Shown: positions 53,235 through 62,905, counted from the first letter of the stretch. The stretch is DNA of 64,000 nucleotides from Limoniibacter endophyticus (GCF_014652835.1 NZ_BMZO01000010.1:124001-188000), one strand, 5' to 3'. A program made the numbers and translations. The notes: generated by a model from the sequence alone, not told the origin.

Positions 53235-54253
53235 CCAGCGAGTGCCGATGCCAGACGTTCCCATGCCGTCTCATTACCGGGGAGGCCAAAGCGCAAGACG
53301 TGCGGACGATCGGCAAAATTGCGAACGATCACGCCGTTGCGTCCCAGGCGACGGAAAAGGCTGACAGCATCCGGCGCCTGGACGAGCCGGAAAAGATTTG
53401 TGCCCCCGAGAATTTCCAGGCCATGCTGCTCAAGCAGCGCATCCATGCGCAGGGCTTCGAGTGCCAGTTGTTCGCGCATCTTGGTCTGCCATTCGCCGTC
53501 GGCAAAGGCTTCCAGCGCGATTGTCTGGGCAGGACCCGATATCGCCCACGGTCCGAGCGAAGCCGTAATATCGGCTGCAATTTCCTGCGAAGCGAGCGCA
53601 AAACCCAGCCGAACCCCCGCGAGGCCGAAAAACTTGCCGAAGGAGCGCAAAACAATGATCGCACCCTTGCGAACGTCGAAAGACAGGCTCTCCTCGCGCG
53701 GACCTATATCCATGAATGCCTCATCGACAATCAGCAGCCCGCCCTTGCGACGCAGATGGTGGGCGAGGTCGAGCAGGCTGGTCCGAGCGGTCACCTTTCC
53801 ATCCGGGTTGTTCGGATTGACGACGATAGCGAGGTCGGCGTCATAAAGCTGTTCGAAAGCCCGTACTTCCGAAACTTCGTGACCGGCAAGACGTGCTGCG
53901 CGTGCATGTTCGGCATAGGTTGGCGAGAGTATCGCTGCCTTGCCAGGTTTCACCCGCCCACAGAGCAATGGTAGAAGGATCTGCGTGCCCGGTGCTGCAA
54001 CTATGTGAAAGGGCGAAGGCGCGCCGTAGATCGGCGCCGCCAGCGTCAACAGGTGGCGTGCTTCGTCTTGCTCCGGCAAGCGTGAGAAATGGCTGGAGGC
54101 GAGCGGCGAATAGGGATAGCTATGCGGGTTGATGCCCGTCGAAAGATCGACCCACGGCTGCGGCGCATTTCCAAACAATGCCCGCGCCCGCGATAGACTT
54201 CCGCCATGCGCAATTATATCCTTCGTCGCTTCGAAACGCCTGTCCATGTTCAT
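53231..54253 (-). CDS. cobC: Threonine-phosphate decarboxylase / CobC aminotransferase-fold protein
   Basis: About 340 residues from the ATG at 54253 (GAGGG upstream); ATG at 54247 and GTG at 54271 are alternatives. HGGSLSRARALFG, WVDLSTGINPHSYP, the VVNPNNPDG segment, VDEAFMD and the PLP Lys in LRSFGKFFGLAGVRLGFAL define the CobC/CobD-Salmonella family. It makes (R)-1-amino-2-propanol phosphate for the lower cobalamin loop. It diverges from cbiB, and the two coding regions overlap by a few bases at their starts. Confidence 0.9.
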   Translation of the reverse strand: MNMDRRFEATKDIIAHGGSLSRARALFGNAPQPWVDLSTGINPHSYPYSPLASSHFSRLPEQDEARHLLTLAAPIYGAPSPFHIVAAPGTQILLPLLCGRVKPGKAAILSPTYAEHARAARLAGHEVSEVRAFEQLYDADLAIVVNPNNPDGKVTARTSLLDLAHHLRRKGGLLIVDEAFMDIGPREESLSFDVRKGAIIVLRSFGKFFGLAGVRLGFALASQEIAADITASLGPWAISGPAQTIALEAFADGEWQTKMREQLALEALRMDALLEQHGLEILGGTNLFRLVQAPDAVSLFRRLGRNGVIVRNFADRPHVLRFGLPGNETAWERLASALAG

Positions 54254-55211
54254 TCTTGCCCTCTTCGCCACGCTGATCGAACGATATACCGGCTATCCGC
54301 AATGGCTATTTGCGCAAATCGGTCACCCCGTTACGTGGATGGGTACGCTTATCACTTGGTTGGAAAAACAACTCAACCGGCAAAGCGACACATTTGCGCG
54401 AAGACGGCTTCTTGGCCTGTTCACGCTGTTGGTTCTTCTGGTTGCGACGCTCCTGGCGACCTTCCTGGCGGAAGTTCTCCTGCATCTTCTTCTTCCATGG
54501 CCGCTGGTCATTCTGAGCCTTGTGTTCCTCGCTTCCAGCCTGATCGCCCAAAACAGTCTGTTCAGACATGTCGAAGCGGTAGCTGATGCGTTGGAAACCA
54601 ATGGAGTTGTGGCCGGACAAGAAGCCGTTTCGCTTATCGTCGGCCGTGATACCAGTGTTCTGGACGAGGCGGGGGTCGCCCGCGCGGCCATTGAAAGCCT
54701 GGCAGAAAACTTCTCGGATGGGATTACAGCGCCCGTTTTCTGGCTGGCTATGCTAGGGGTGCCGGGGGCTGCGGTCTACAAGGCGATCAACACCGCCGAT
54801 AGCATGATCGGTCATAAGAACGATCGGTATCGGGCTTTCGGTTGGGCTGCTGCGCGCCTTGATGATTTTGTCAATCTCCCTGCATCGCGCATAACCGCAT
54901 TCCTGTTCATCGCCGCAGCCTATATGCGCGGCGCGGACTGGCGGGGCGCATATATTTCCATGAAGAGGGACGCGGGCCGTCACCGCTCGCCCAATGCGGG
55001 TTGGCCGGAAAGCACCATGGCCGGCGCGCTTGGATTGAGCCTTGCCGGCCCTCGCCATTATGCGGGCACGATAGTCGAAGATGCTTTCATGAATGACAGC
55101 GGACGACGCGACGCAAATGCCGCCGATATCCGCGCCGCCTTGCGGCTGGCACGCCACGCTTCCACGCTTCTGATAATGCTTCTTGTCGCATTGGCGGTTG
55201 TTATCGGGTAG
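54246..55211 (+). CDS. cobD: Adenosylcobinamide-phosphate synthase (CbiB; CobD in the aerobic naming)
   Basis: 321 residues from the ATG at 54246. FILALFATLIERYTGYP, GHPVTWMGTLI, ESLAENFSDGITAPVFW and RYRAFGWAAARLDDFVNLP are typical of CbiB/CobD. Four to five membrane segments are evident. It attaches the aminopropanol side chain to adenosylcobyric acid. It faces cobC, whose product supplies that side chain, and the two start codons are only 1-8 nt apart. Confidence 0.92.
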   Translation: MFILALFATLIERYTGYPQWLFAQIGHPVTWMGTLITWLEKQLNRQSDTFARRRLLGLFTLLVLLVATLLATFLAEVLLHLLLPWPLVILSLVFLASSLIAQNSLFRHVEAVADALETNGVVAGQEAVSLIVGRDTSVLDEAGVARAAIESLAENFSDGITAPVFWLAMLGVPGAAVYKAINTADSMIGHKNDRYRAFGWAAARLDDFVNLPASRITAFLFIAAAYMRGADWRGAYISMKRDAGRHRSPNAGWPESTMAGALGLSLAGPRHYAGTIVEDAFMNDSGRRDANAADIRAALRLARHASTLLIMLLVALAVVIG

Positions 55212-55697
55212 CGCAAAATCCCGCCACGGCTCTCGCCGCGCGGTTGATAAGGAAGAAGATCGTCAGTTCCAGGGAAGCCGGTTCTCGCTTCCCCGGAAAC
55301 TGCCGCATTTCATGAGGGGAAGAGCGCATGTGGCCCGTAATCTCATAAATTGCGTATGCTTCCACATGCGCTTTTGCAGGCCGGATGCGAAGATTTGTCA
55401 CGTCCCGCAGCCACCGCCCACCGGAAGATCCCGGCACACAGCTTGCCCTCGCGCCTTCGATGCCACGGGTGCGCAACCAAAGCCCCTCGACGCGTGAGAG
55501 GGATTATCCGCCAGCCATACCCGGGTGTGGACAATTGCTGAGATCTTGCCGCGCAAGAAAACGACAAGCGCTTGAACTTGCAAAAGGAAAAGATTTCTTG
55601 GCAAAATTTTTTTCCACGCTGAACGATTGCCATAAAATCATTTGGCACCTTTTACCGGATCGCGCATTCGTGCTCTATTGACTTTAAGGCAAATCAC
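55212..55697. other. 486 bp without a supported gene
   Basis: No reading frame on either strand shows a good start plus recognisable content. The plus strand ends in a terminator-like structure at 55577-55612, and a TAAGGC precedes the next gene. A small RNA or unrecognised short protein is possible. Confidence 0.4.
55577..55612 (+). terminator. Terminator-like hairpin with seven-T run
   Basis: TTGC (55577-55580) and AAGGAA can pair with TTTCTT and GCAA (to 55603), followed by AATTTTTTT. It lies about 370 nt after the cbiB stop with no gene in between, so it may end a long cbiB trailer or an unannotated transcript. Confidence 0.5.
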
Positions 55698-57359
55698 TTG
55701 CCGCGATATCGAACGGAACTCCACATCGTGCAGCTATCCTCGTCTCCAACGCTGGCTCCCTTCAGGCATGAAGTGTTCCGTACGATCTGGCTTGCAAGCC
55801 TCGCTTCCAATTTTGGCGGATTGGTTCAGGCCGTCGGCGCTGCCTGGATGATGACGTCGATCTCCGATTCAGTAAATATGGTTGCGCTGGTGCAGGCATC
55901 CACTTCGCTGCCGATCATGCTCTTCTCGCTGATCTCGGGAGCCTTGGCCGACAATTTCGATCGCCGTCGCGTTATGCTCACCGCTCAAGGCTTTATGCTC
56001 GTCATATCCGTGACACTGACGATATTCGCCTATCTCGGTTTCCTGACGCCTTGGCTGCTCCTCAGCTTCACGTTTCTGATCGGCTGCGGCACTGCGCTCA
56101 ACAACCCATCATGGCAAGCGTCCGTCGGGGATATGGTTCCACGCGACGACCTGCCGGCTGCCGTCGCGCTAAACTCGATGGGGTTCAACATGACCCGCTC
56201 GGTGGGTCCGGCCATCGGCGGCGTGATCGTCGCGACGGCCGGTGCAGCTGCGGCTTTCGCGGCCAATTCGCTGAGCTATTTCGCACTGATCTACGCGCTT
56301 CTTCGCTGGAAACCGGGCGTCCGGGCCAATACGCTTCCCCGCGAAACCCTTGGGCGCGCCATCGGCGCTGGCATACGCTACGTCAGCATGTCGCCCAATA
56401 TCCTCAAGGTATTGTTCCGCGGTTTTGTGTTCGGCCTGACGGCAAGTGCCACGCTCGCCCTTTTACCGCTTGTCGCGCGTGATCTCGTGGCGGGCGGCCC
56501 CCTCACCTATGGCTTCATGTTGGGTTCTTTCGGCATTGGCGCCGTCGGGGGCGCACTGCTGAGCAGCCGGCTGCGTCAACATCTTTCTGGCGAGGGCATC
56601 GTGCGCCTTGCCTTCATCGCCTTTGCCGCGAGTTCGACACTGACCGGCATTTCCGGCTACACTTTCTTGACCTGCCTTGCACTGCTTGTTTCGGGAGCCT
56701 GCTGGGTGCTGGCTTTGTCGCTGTTCAACGTCACCGTACAATTGTCAACTCCGCGCTGGGTCGTGGGCCGCGCCTTGTCGCTCTACCAGACCACAACGTT
56801 TGGCGGCTTGGCCGGCGGTAGCTGGATGTGGGGCGTCATCGCCGACGAGATAGGGCCGGGCGACGCGCTGCTGGTTTCCTCTGCCCTCATGCTCGTCGGC
56901 GCTCTGGTCGGTTTGCGCTACGCCCTACCGGAGTTCAAAAGCCTTGATCTCGATCCGCTCAATCAGTTCAACGAACCGTTATTGGCACTCGACCTGAAAC
57001 CACGCTCCGGCCCGATCGCCGTCTTCATCGAGTACGAAATCGCCGAAGAGGATACGGTCGAATTTCTCAACGCCATGTCAATCCGTCGGCGCATTCGCAT
57101 TCGGGACGGCGCACAGCAATGGGTACTCCTGCGCGATCTTGAAAATCCGACGCTGTGGACCGAGAGCTATCACGTGGCCACATGGGTCGAATATGTGCGT
57201 CACAACCAGCGACGCACGAAGTCTGATGCCGACGTCTTCCTGAAAATTCGCGCGTTGCACCGCGGTGATCGTCCTCCGGTCGTCCATCGGATGATCGAGC
57301 GACAGACGGTCGAGCCGACCGATGTGGAGACATATAAGCCCACGCTCGACATGCATTGA
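55698..57359 (+). CDS. MFS transporter with C-terminal soluble extension (DUF894/EntS-like)
   Basis: About 553 residues; start TTG at 55698 (TAAGGC upstream) or GTG at 55728. Residues 30-420 are a 12-helix MFS_3-type exporter (FRTIWLASLASNFGGLVQAV, LADNFDRRRVMLTAQG, NSMGFNMTRSVGPAIGGVIV). From about residue 440 a soluble domain follows (AVFIEYEIAEEDTVEFLNAM, RHNQRRTKSDADV) that resembles a ferredoxin-like/monooxygenase fold. It is probably an efflux protein. It ends immediately before the convergent AbrB-family gene. Confidence 0.85.
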   Translation: MPRYRTELHIVQLSSSPTLAPFRHEVFRTIWLASLASNFGGLVQAVGAAWMMTSISDSVNMVALVQASTSLPIMLFSLISGALADNFDRRRVMLTAQGFMLVISVTLTIFAYLGFLTPWLLLSFTFLIGCGTALNNPSWQASVGDMVPRDDLPAAVALNSMGFNMTRSVGPAIGGVIVATAGAAAAFAANSLSYFALIYALLRWKPGVRANTLPRETLGRAIGAGIRYVSMSPNILKVLFRGFVFGLTASATLALLPLVARDLVAGGPLTYGFMLGSFGIGAVGGALLSSRLRQHLSGEGIVRLAFIAFAASSTLTGISGYTFLTCLALLVSGACWVLALSLFNVTVQLSTPRWVVGRALSLYQTTTFGGLAGGSWMWGVIADEIGPGDALLVSSALMLVGALVGLRYALPEFKSLDLDPLNQFNEPLLALDLKPRSGPIAVFIEYEIAEEDTVEFLNAMSIRRRIRIRDGAQQWVLLRDLENPTLWTESYHVATWVEYVRHNQRRTKSDADVFLKIRALHRGDRPPVVHRMIERQTVEPTDVETYKPTLDMH

Positions 57360-58427
57360 CTATCGGTCGCTGGTGGCGCGGAAGAAAATAACCGATCCCG
57401 AGACGACAAGAAACACGCGCACTACGTGATGCAGCACGACGAAAGGCACTTCGACGCCAAGAGCAAGTGCTGCCAGGCTCATTTCAGCCAATCCACCTGG
57501 CGAATAAGCCAGCAGCACACCCTGAAGCGAAATCCCTGACAGCCACGAAACGATTTCCGCAAAGACGAAGGTGATCGACAAAAGCAGAAAGGTCGCGCCG
57601 ATGGAAATTGCCATTATGCGCGCCATGAGCTTTGGAGCGGTGCCCGCGAAGCGACAGCCGACAATGCAGCCAATAGCGATCTGCGCGGCGGCGACAGCCA
57701 TGGATGGGAGCGTAAAGTCGCTCAACCCCGTCAAGTGCAGCGCGGCGCTGACCAACATTGGGCCAATCAGCACATAAGCCGGGAGTCGCAACCAGCGCCC
57801 AAGCAGAACGCCGGTGACGCCAGCGACGAATAACCAGAACAGATCGATAGCCTCGAGGACTGACCAGGGCCGCCATGCGCCCGGCATGGCGGATATTTCT
57901 TCACCCGTGGAGAATTCGATAAGTAGCGGCAGGCAAAGCACGACCAGGAAGATGCGTGAGCCGTGAATAAGCGCAATCATACGATCATCGCCACCGCGCT
58001 CACCACCCAAGGTTACCATTTCCATCAGCCCCCCCGGCATGCCGGCGAAATAGGCGGTAGGCTTGTCAAAGCCGGCAACGCGGCGGAAATAAACGCTGCA
58101 AAGCGACCCGCTGACGAACAGGAACGCTACGAGACCCAACAGCGGCAGCCACCAGCTCGCAGCGCCCGTGAGTATATCTGTCGTAAATGACGTGCCAAGC
58201 ATCGTGCCGATAATCATTGTCATCGGCGGGCGAATTCGAGGCGGCATGATGACGGGAAGCCCAAAAACCGCGGCCAGGCCGCACGCGCTCATGGACCCAA
58301 GCATCCATGCGAGCGGCATGTTGAAATGATTGAACAGCGCGCCGCCGCAGAGACCAAGCATTAGAGCAAAGGCCAATCGCAGCGCGAGTTGAACCCTGTT
58401 CAGTTTCGTTTTCGGTAAATCGGGCAT
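57360..58427 (-). CDS. AbrB-family membrane protein (ammonia monooxygenase-like, AbrB duplication)
   Basis: 355 residues with about ten hydrophobic segments. LGSMSACGLAAVFGLPVIMP, FAGMPGGLMEMVTLGGERGG and the repeat-like YSPGGLAEMSLAALALGVEV are the two AbrB membrane-family repeats. These proteins are probably transporters or regulators of unknown substrate; the ammonia-monooxygenase name is historical. Its stop abuts that of the MFS gene. Confidence 0.87.
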   Translation of the reverse strand: MPDLPKTKLNRVQLALRLAFALMLGLCGGALFNHFNMPLAWMLGSMSACGLAAVFGLPVIMPPRIRPPMTMIIGTMLGTSFTTDILTGAASWWLPLLGLVAFLFVSGSLCSVYFRRVAGFDKPTAYFAGMPGGLMEMVTLGGERGGDDRMIALIHGSRIFLVVLCLPLLIEFSTGEEISAMPGAWRPWSVLEAIDLFWLFVAGVTGVLLGRWLRLPAYVLIGPMLVSAALHLTGLSDFTLPSMAVAAAQIAIGCIVGCRFAGTAPKLMARIMAISIGATFLLLSITFVFAEIVSWLSGISLQGVLLAYSPGGLAEMSLAALALGVEVPFVVLHHVVRVFLVVSGSVIFFRATSDR

Positions 58428-58677
58428 CGACTTGGCATGCCTTTTGAAGAGATGCTCCTCGCTATCGTTCGGCGCGAGGTTTTACAATCCCTGCTAAAAG
58501 GAAAAGCGGCTTAAAGACAAGACGATAACGGACAAACGTTTTCCCGAGGGATTTACTGACGGAAGTCTTTTCCTCACCGAACCCCCCATTATATTCATCA
58601 AACGAAAACAGTGCCTCGCTATCGTCGTATAAAACGTGCAAAACAAATTGACGAAGGCCCTTTATCACGAGCGTTCC

Positions 58678-59877
58678 ATGCCGATAGCCGACCCCAGAGA
58701 TCCGAAAATTGTCCGTCGCGAGCCCAGGTGGATGGGACCGCCGTCGCCGACGCGAATGGCGCTCATCCAGCCGATCTCGGCCGCACGCTGGCTGCTCGTT
58801 CTGATTCTCATCGCCGGTATCTACTTCTTCCATGGCTTCGTTGTCCCGGTTCTTGCTGCCCTGGTAATCGCCTTCGCCAGCTGGCCGCTTTTCGTACGCC
58901 TGCGCGCGAGGCTCGGCGGCTCAAGGACGATTGCAGCCAGTGTCGCAATTTTGCTGATACTTTCGTTCCTGATCATCCCGGTTGCGATCGCCATTTCCTA
59001 TGCTGCGAAGGAATTGCATACCTGGTTCGACTGGGCCTATCAGACAAACCGGATCGGCGCCCCGACTCCGGAGTGGCTCCTGAACATTCCGCGGATCGGC
59101 TCGTGGCTTGACGAACAGTGGGTCCGCTACGTCGGTCACCCGGGCGCGATCGGTGAACTCATCCAGCTCGCCAGCGGCGCCAATATCGGCAACATCTCGC
59201 GCGCCCTGCTCGCGGCAGGCGGCGGCGCATTCAACCTGTTCCTGACACTGCTTTTCATGCTGATCGCACTGTTCTTCGTCTATCGCGATGGCGAAGCATT
59301 TACAGCCCAGCTCGACAAGCTGGGGGAGCGCCTCCTGCCAACACGCTGGGAACGTCTTTCGGGGGTCGTACCTGCGACAATCAGCTCGACTGTGACCGGC
59401 ATGACCCTGATCGCCATCGGTGAGGGCGTACTGCTCGGCTTCTGCTATTGGTTGGCGGGCGTGCCATCGCCCGTAACGCTCGGCGTTCTGACGGGAATAA
59501 TGGCGCTTATTCCCGGTGGCGCACCGCTTTCCTTCACGCTCGTATCGATCTATCTGGTGGCGAGCGGATCGCTCTTTGCCGGTATCGCACTCTTTATGTG
59601 GGGTAGTGTCGAGCTTTTCATCGTCGACAAGACCTTGCGACCGCGCCTCGTCGGGGGGCCGATAAAGCTGCCTTTCCTGCCAACCTTCTTCGGACTGGTG
59701 GGTGGCGTGAAGACGATGGGCTTCCTCGGCCTGTTCATCGGCCCGGTGCTTATGGCCTTGCTTGTCGCCATCTGGCGCGAGTGGTTGCGCGAGGCGGAAA
59801 TTGTGGAGGCACGCGAGCAGGCATTGGAGGCCGAGGCCGAAAAGGAATTGCCGACGCCAACGCGCAAAACGGGTTGA
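58678..59877 (+). CDS. AI-2E family transporter
   Basis: 399 residues from the ATG at 58678; a GTG 42 nt upstream is an alternative. About eight membrane segments: LLVLILIAGIYFFHGFVVPV at the start, FNLFLTLLFMLIALFFVYRDG and the TGIMALIPGGAP and GLVGGVKTMGFLGLFIGPV blocks typical of the YdiK/PerM family. The C-terminus is charged (EAREQALEAEAEKELP). Function is probably export or ion exchange; the AI-2 link holds only for few members. It converges on cobQ with 11 nt between the stops. Confidence 0.88.
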   Translation: MPIADPRDPKIVRREPRWMGPPSPTRMALIQPISAARWLLVLILIAGIYFFHGFVVPVLAALVIAFASWPLFVRLRARLGGSRTIAASVAILLILSFLIIPVAIAISYAAKELHTWFDWAYQTNRIGAPTPEWLLNIPRIGSWLDEQWVRYVGHPGAIGELIQLASGANIGNISRALLAAGGGAFNLFLTLLFMLIALFFVYRDGEAFTAQLDKLGERLLPTRWERLSGVVPATISSTVTGMTLIAIGEGVLLGFCYWLAGVPSPVTLGVLTGIMALIPGGAPLSFTLVSIYLVASGSLFAGIALFMWGSVELFIVDKTLRPRLVGGPIKLPFLPTFFGLVGGVKTMGFLGLFIGPVLMALLVAIWREWLREAEIVEAREQALEAEAEKELPTPTRKTG

Positions 59878-59888
59878 CAACGCCTAGC

Positions 59889-61355
59889 CTAACCCGCGAT
59901 CTCGAGCATCGCCTCAATATTGAGATGCTTTTCGAGATGGCCGGCAAGACCGTCCAGCACGGCATCAACCCCTTCTTCATAATTCAGGCGCGTAGCTTCT
60001 CCACCAAGTCGTGTGAGCCATATGCTGCGCTGCGCATCATCTGAAAAAAGCCCGTGCAGATAGGTGCCTGTCACGCGCCCATTAGGTGAGCGCGCACCGT
60101 CTCGATGCGCGTACGGATGATTGAGTTGCGCAAAATGGCGGGCGCAATCCGGTCCGGAGGTATGCCCCATATGCATCTCATACCCACAGATGGAACCGCC
60201 ATCGAAACTCTTGCCCGAGACAGAAACAAGCCGCTTCTCTCCGGAAAGTACGGTATCTACCTCGAGAAGACCAAGCCCGTCGGTCATCCCTGCTGCGCCC
60301 TCGACGCCGCCCGGGTCGGAGATTGTCCTTCCCAGCATCTGATAGCCGCCACAAAGACCAAGAACTTCACCGCCGCGCCGAGCATGCGAAATTATATCGT
60401 AATGCAAACCGCCGGCACGCAAGGCAGCCAGATCCCCAATGGTCGATTTCGATCCCGGGAGAAGGACAAGGTCAGTACTGATCGGTAGAGTTTCATGCGG
60501 GTGCAAGAGCAGGAGATTGACCTGCGGCTCGGCAGCCAACGGATCAAGATCGTCGAAGTTCGAAACATGGGGAAGAATCGGAACTGCGATGTTCAACCGT
60601 CCGGCTCTGCGTTGTCCAGCCAAGGTCCGCAGCCCAAGCGCATCTTCTGCCGGCAGACGGTGCGCGTCGGCAAAATGCGGAACAAGGCCCAAGCTGCGCC
60701 ATCCTGTTTCATGGGCAATCATGCTCATCCCGCTTTCGAACAGGCTCGGATCGCCACGAAATCGGTTGACGATGAAACCCTTGATCATGGCCGCATCAGC
60801 AGGATCAACCACGTGCCGCGTCCCAACCAGACTGGCAATCACCCCCCCGCGATCAATATCGCCAATCAATATGACCGGTACATCGGCTGCCCGCGCAAAG
60901 CCCATATTGGCAATGTCGTTCACGCGCAGATTGACCTCTGACGCGCTACCTGCACCCTCGACCAGAACGATGTCACATTGCTGGCGCAGGATTTCGAAAC
61001 TTTCCAACACACGCGGCATCAGTTGCGTCTTGATCTTCTGGTAATCGGCAGCCTTTGCCGACCCCTCGACCTTGCCCTGCACGACGATCTGCGCGCCGGT
61101 CTGGCTCTGTGGCTTGAGCAGAACGGGATTCATGTGCACTGACAGCGGCACCCCGGCTGCGCGCGCCTGAAGAGCCTGCGCCCTCCCGATCTCGCCACCA
61201 TCGGCAGTGACCGCCGCGTTGTTTGACATGTTCTGCGGCTTGAAAGGAAGGACGCGCATTCCTCGCAGCGTCAGCGCCCGCGCCAGTCCCGCAACCAACA
61301 ACGACTTCCCAACATCTGAACCAGTCCCTTGGAACATAAGGCTTTTTACGGGCAT
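59889..61355 (-). CDS. cobQ: Cobyric acid synthase
   Basis: 488 residues. The N-terminal P-loop domain ([20 protein letters not shown]) is followed by a glutamine amidotransferase domain with the nucleophile Cys in [13 protein letters not shown] and a late His in [10 protein letters not shown]. It amidates four side chains of adenosylcobyrinic acid a,c-diamide using glutamine and ATP. Its ATG overlaps the cobO stop by one base (TAATG). Third gene of the riboswitch-controlled cobP-cobO-cobQ operon. Confidence 0.96.
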   Translation of the reverse strand: MPVKSLMFQGTGSDVGKSLLVAGLARALTLRGMRVLPFKPQNMSNNAAVTADGGEIGRAQALQARAAGVPLSVHMNPVLLKPQSQTGAQIVVQGKVEGSAKAADYQKIKTQLMPRVLESFEILRQQCDIVLVEGAGSASEVNLRVNDIANMGFARAADVPVILIGDIDRGGVIASLVGTRHVVDPADAAMIKGFIVNRFRGDPSLFESGMSMIAHETGWRSLGLVPHFADAHRLPAEDALGLRTLAGQRRAGRLNIAVPILPHVSNFDDLDPLAAEPQVNLLLLHPHETLPISTDLVLLPGSKSTIGDLAALRAGGLHYDIISHARRGGEVLGLCGGYQMLGRTISDPGGVEGAAGMTDGLGLLEVDTVLSGEKRLVSVSGKSFDGGSICGYEMHMGHTSGPDCARHFAQLNHPYAHRDGARSPNGRVTGTYLHGLFSDDAQRSIWLTRLGGEATRLNYEEGVDAVLDGLAGHLEKHLNIEAMLEIAG

Positions 61356-61969
61356 TAAAACTCGATGCCCTGCTGTGCCTTCACCCCGGCGGCGAAATGA
61401 TGCTTGACGAGCGTCATCTCCGTGACGAGATCGGCAGCCTCCAGCAATTGCGGCTTGGCATTGCGCCCGGTGACAACACAGTGAAGATCAGGCCGCCGCG
61501 CAAGCAAGGCCTGCGCCACGTCGTCGATAGGCAGATAATCATAACGCAGCGCGATGTTCAGCTCATCCAGGATCACCAGGCCTATGGTCTCATCAGCCAT
61601 TAATGCGAGCGCTTCTTTCCATGCGCGCTCCGCTGCCGCAACATCGCGTGCCAGGTCCTGCGTCTCCCAGGTGAAGCCTTCGCCCATGGTGCGCCAGACC
61701 ACGCGGTCACCGAAAGTTTCCAGAGCGTCCTTCTCGCCCGTATGCCATGCGCCCTTGATAAATTGCACGACGCCTACACGACGCCCGTGCCCGAGCATAC
61801 GCAGAGCAAGGCCGAAGGCAGCCGTGGACTTGCCCTTTCCCGGTCCTGTATTGACGATGAGCAGACCTTTCTCGACCGTCTTTTGCGCCACCTCCGCATC
61901 TTGTACGGCCTTGCGTCTGGCCATCTTGTCACGATGGCGGGCGGCTTTCGTTTCGTCGATTTCGTTCAC
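61355..61969 (-). CDS. cobO: Cob(I)yrinic acid a,c-diamide adenosyltransferase
   Basis: 204 residues. P-loop [20 protein letters not shown] near residue 40, [29 protein letters not shown] and [22 protein letters not shown] are diagnostic for CobO/BtuR. It adenosylates the reduced corrinoid, forming the Co-C bond of the coenzyme. It follows cobP by 12 nt and overlaps cobQ by one base. Confidence 0.96.
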   Translation of the reverse strand: MNEIDETKAARHRDKMARRKAVQDAEVAQKTVEKGLLIVNTGPGKGKSTAAFGLALRMLGHGRRVGVVQFIKGAWHTGEKDALETFGDRVVWRTMGEGFTWETQDLARDVAAAERAWKEALALMADETIGLVILDELNIALRYDYLPIDDVAQALLARRPDLHCVVTGRNAKPQLLEAADLVTEMTLVKHHFAAGVKAQQGIEF

Positions 61970-61981
61970 TTCTTCACTTTC

Positions 61982-62494
61982 TCATTTCAATTGCAGCGGC
62001 AATCCCGCCGCCACCAAAAAAACGCGATCCGCAACCGCGGCAATACGCTGGTTCAGGCGACCCGCCTCGTCGCGAAACCGTCTCGCCAGCGGGTTCTCCG
62101 GCACGATGCCGTAGCCAACTTCGTTCGACACGACCACCCAGGGTCCACGCGGATTGGCGAGACAATCCGCCAGGCGCATGATTTCGAATTCAAGGTCACT
62201 TTCGGCCAGCATATGATTTGTCAGCCACAGCGTCAGGCAATCCACCAGAAGCGGGCAGCCTTCGGTGACGGTTTCCAGCGCCGTGACGAGATCGAACGGC
62301 GCATCCACGGTGCGCCAGTCATTTTCCGCGCGTCCTGCCCGATGATGAGCAATCCGCTCCTGCATTTCCTCGTCAAACGCCTGTGCCGTCGCAATATAAA
62401 CCCATGGCGCCGGTGAGTGGCGGACCTGCTTTTCCGCAAAGGCACTTTTACCCGAACGCGCGCCGCCGATGATGAAATCGAGTGTCCCGGTCAC
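61982..62494 (-). CDS. cobP: Adenosylcobinamide kinase / adenosylcobinamide-phosphate guanylyltransferase
   Basis: 170 residues from the GTG at 62494, which brings it to family length; a longer frame opening at 62569 would run through the upstream terminator and is unlikely. P-loop IGGARSGKSAFAE, HHRAGRAENDWRTVDAP and VVVSNEVGYGIVPENPLARRF are conserved CobU/CobP blocks. It phosphorylates adenosylcobinamide and adds GMP. First gene of the leftward operon, behind riboswitch and terminator. Confidence 0.93.
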   Translation of the reverse strand: MTGTLDFIIGGARSGKSAFAEKQVRHSPAPWVYIATAQAFDEEMQERIAHHRAGRAENDWRTVDAPFDLVTALETVTEGCPLLVDCLTLWLTNHMLAESDLEFEIMRLADCLANPRGPWVVVSNEVGYGIVPENPLARRFRDEAGRLNQRIAAVADRVFLVAAGLPLQLK

Positions 62495-62520
62495 GAGGCG
62501 GCTACCTGACGGAACCGCGC

Positions 62521-62544
62521 AAAAATCCCCGACGTCCCGGGGAT
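62521..62544 (-). terminator. Intrinsic terminator of the cobP-operon riboswitch (expression platform)
   Basis: On the minus strand ATCCCCG and CGGGGAT form a perfect 7-bp stem with a six-base loop, followed by TTTTT, 26 nt before the cobP GTG. It lies about 110 nt after the B12 aptamer. GGTCCGGGATC at about 62606-62616 could pair with its 5' arm as antiterminator. With cobalamin bound, transcription should stop here. Confidence 0.8.
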
Positions 62545-62653
62545 CTTGACGATCTGAATACCCCGACAAACCAGGAGCCCCCGCTCTTGTGCAAAACTAC
62601 TCATGATCCCGGACCTCTCTTCCCTCCACCCGAGGGAGATAGAACAATATTCC

Positions 62654-62905
62654 GTCGCAGGCAGGCGTCCCGGCTCGTCAGTCACTGCTTCGGCCCGGCC
62701 TTTCCCGGGACGATCCCCACGGACGGCTCGATCGCAGTGGCAAGTTGAGGCAAAGCTTGCCGCTTACAGTTGCAAGGCGGCTACGGCTTATCCGGATATG
62801 AAACCGAACCTCATTCCTTCCGATCGCTGCCGAGAACCCACGACAGGCGCGACTATACGGTGCTCCCCCAAAAAGGAAAGAGCCTGCACCTTGGGATGAC
62901 GATCG
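62654..62905 (-). promoter_or_regulatory. Cobalamin riboswitch upstream of cobP-cobO-cobQ
   Basis: Read on the minus strand, the aptamer has GCAACTGTAAGCGG (near 62762), the B12 box TTGCCACTG (near 62740), CGGGAAAGGCCGGG (near 62700) and the 3' end GTGACTGACGAGCCGGGA with CGCCTGCC (62654-62688). These are the conserved core elements of cobalamin riboswitches in order. The 5' limit (about 62905) is approximate. It is in position to switch off the operon when adenosylcobalamin is plentiful. Confidence 0.85.

Noticed and set aside
52832-53974. Long plus-strand frame of 380 codons
   Set aside because: It is the antisense shadow of the phosphatase-like gene and cobC, both with clear motifs.
55201-55648. 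Several frames of 90-105 codons on both strands
   Set aside because: They overlap one another, lack good ribosome-binding sites and show no recognisable domain.
58921-59880. Minus-strand frame of 319 codons opposite the AI-2E gene
   Set aside because: Antisense to a transporter with clear membrane motifs; composition rich in Arg, Gln and His as expected for a shadow.
62495-62569. Longer cobP beginning at an ATG at 62569
   Set aside because: It would run through the intrinsic terminator and add 25 residues before the conserved CobU N-terminus.
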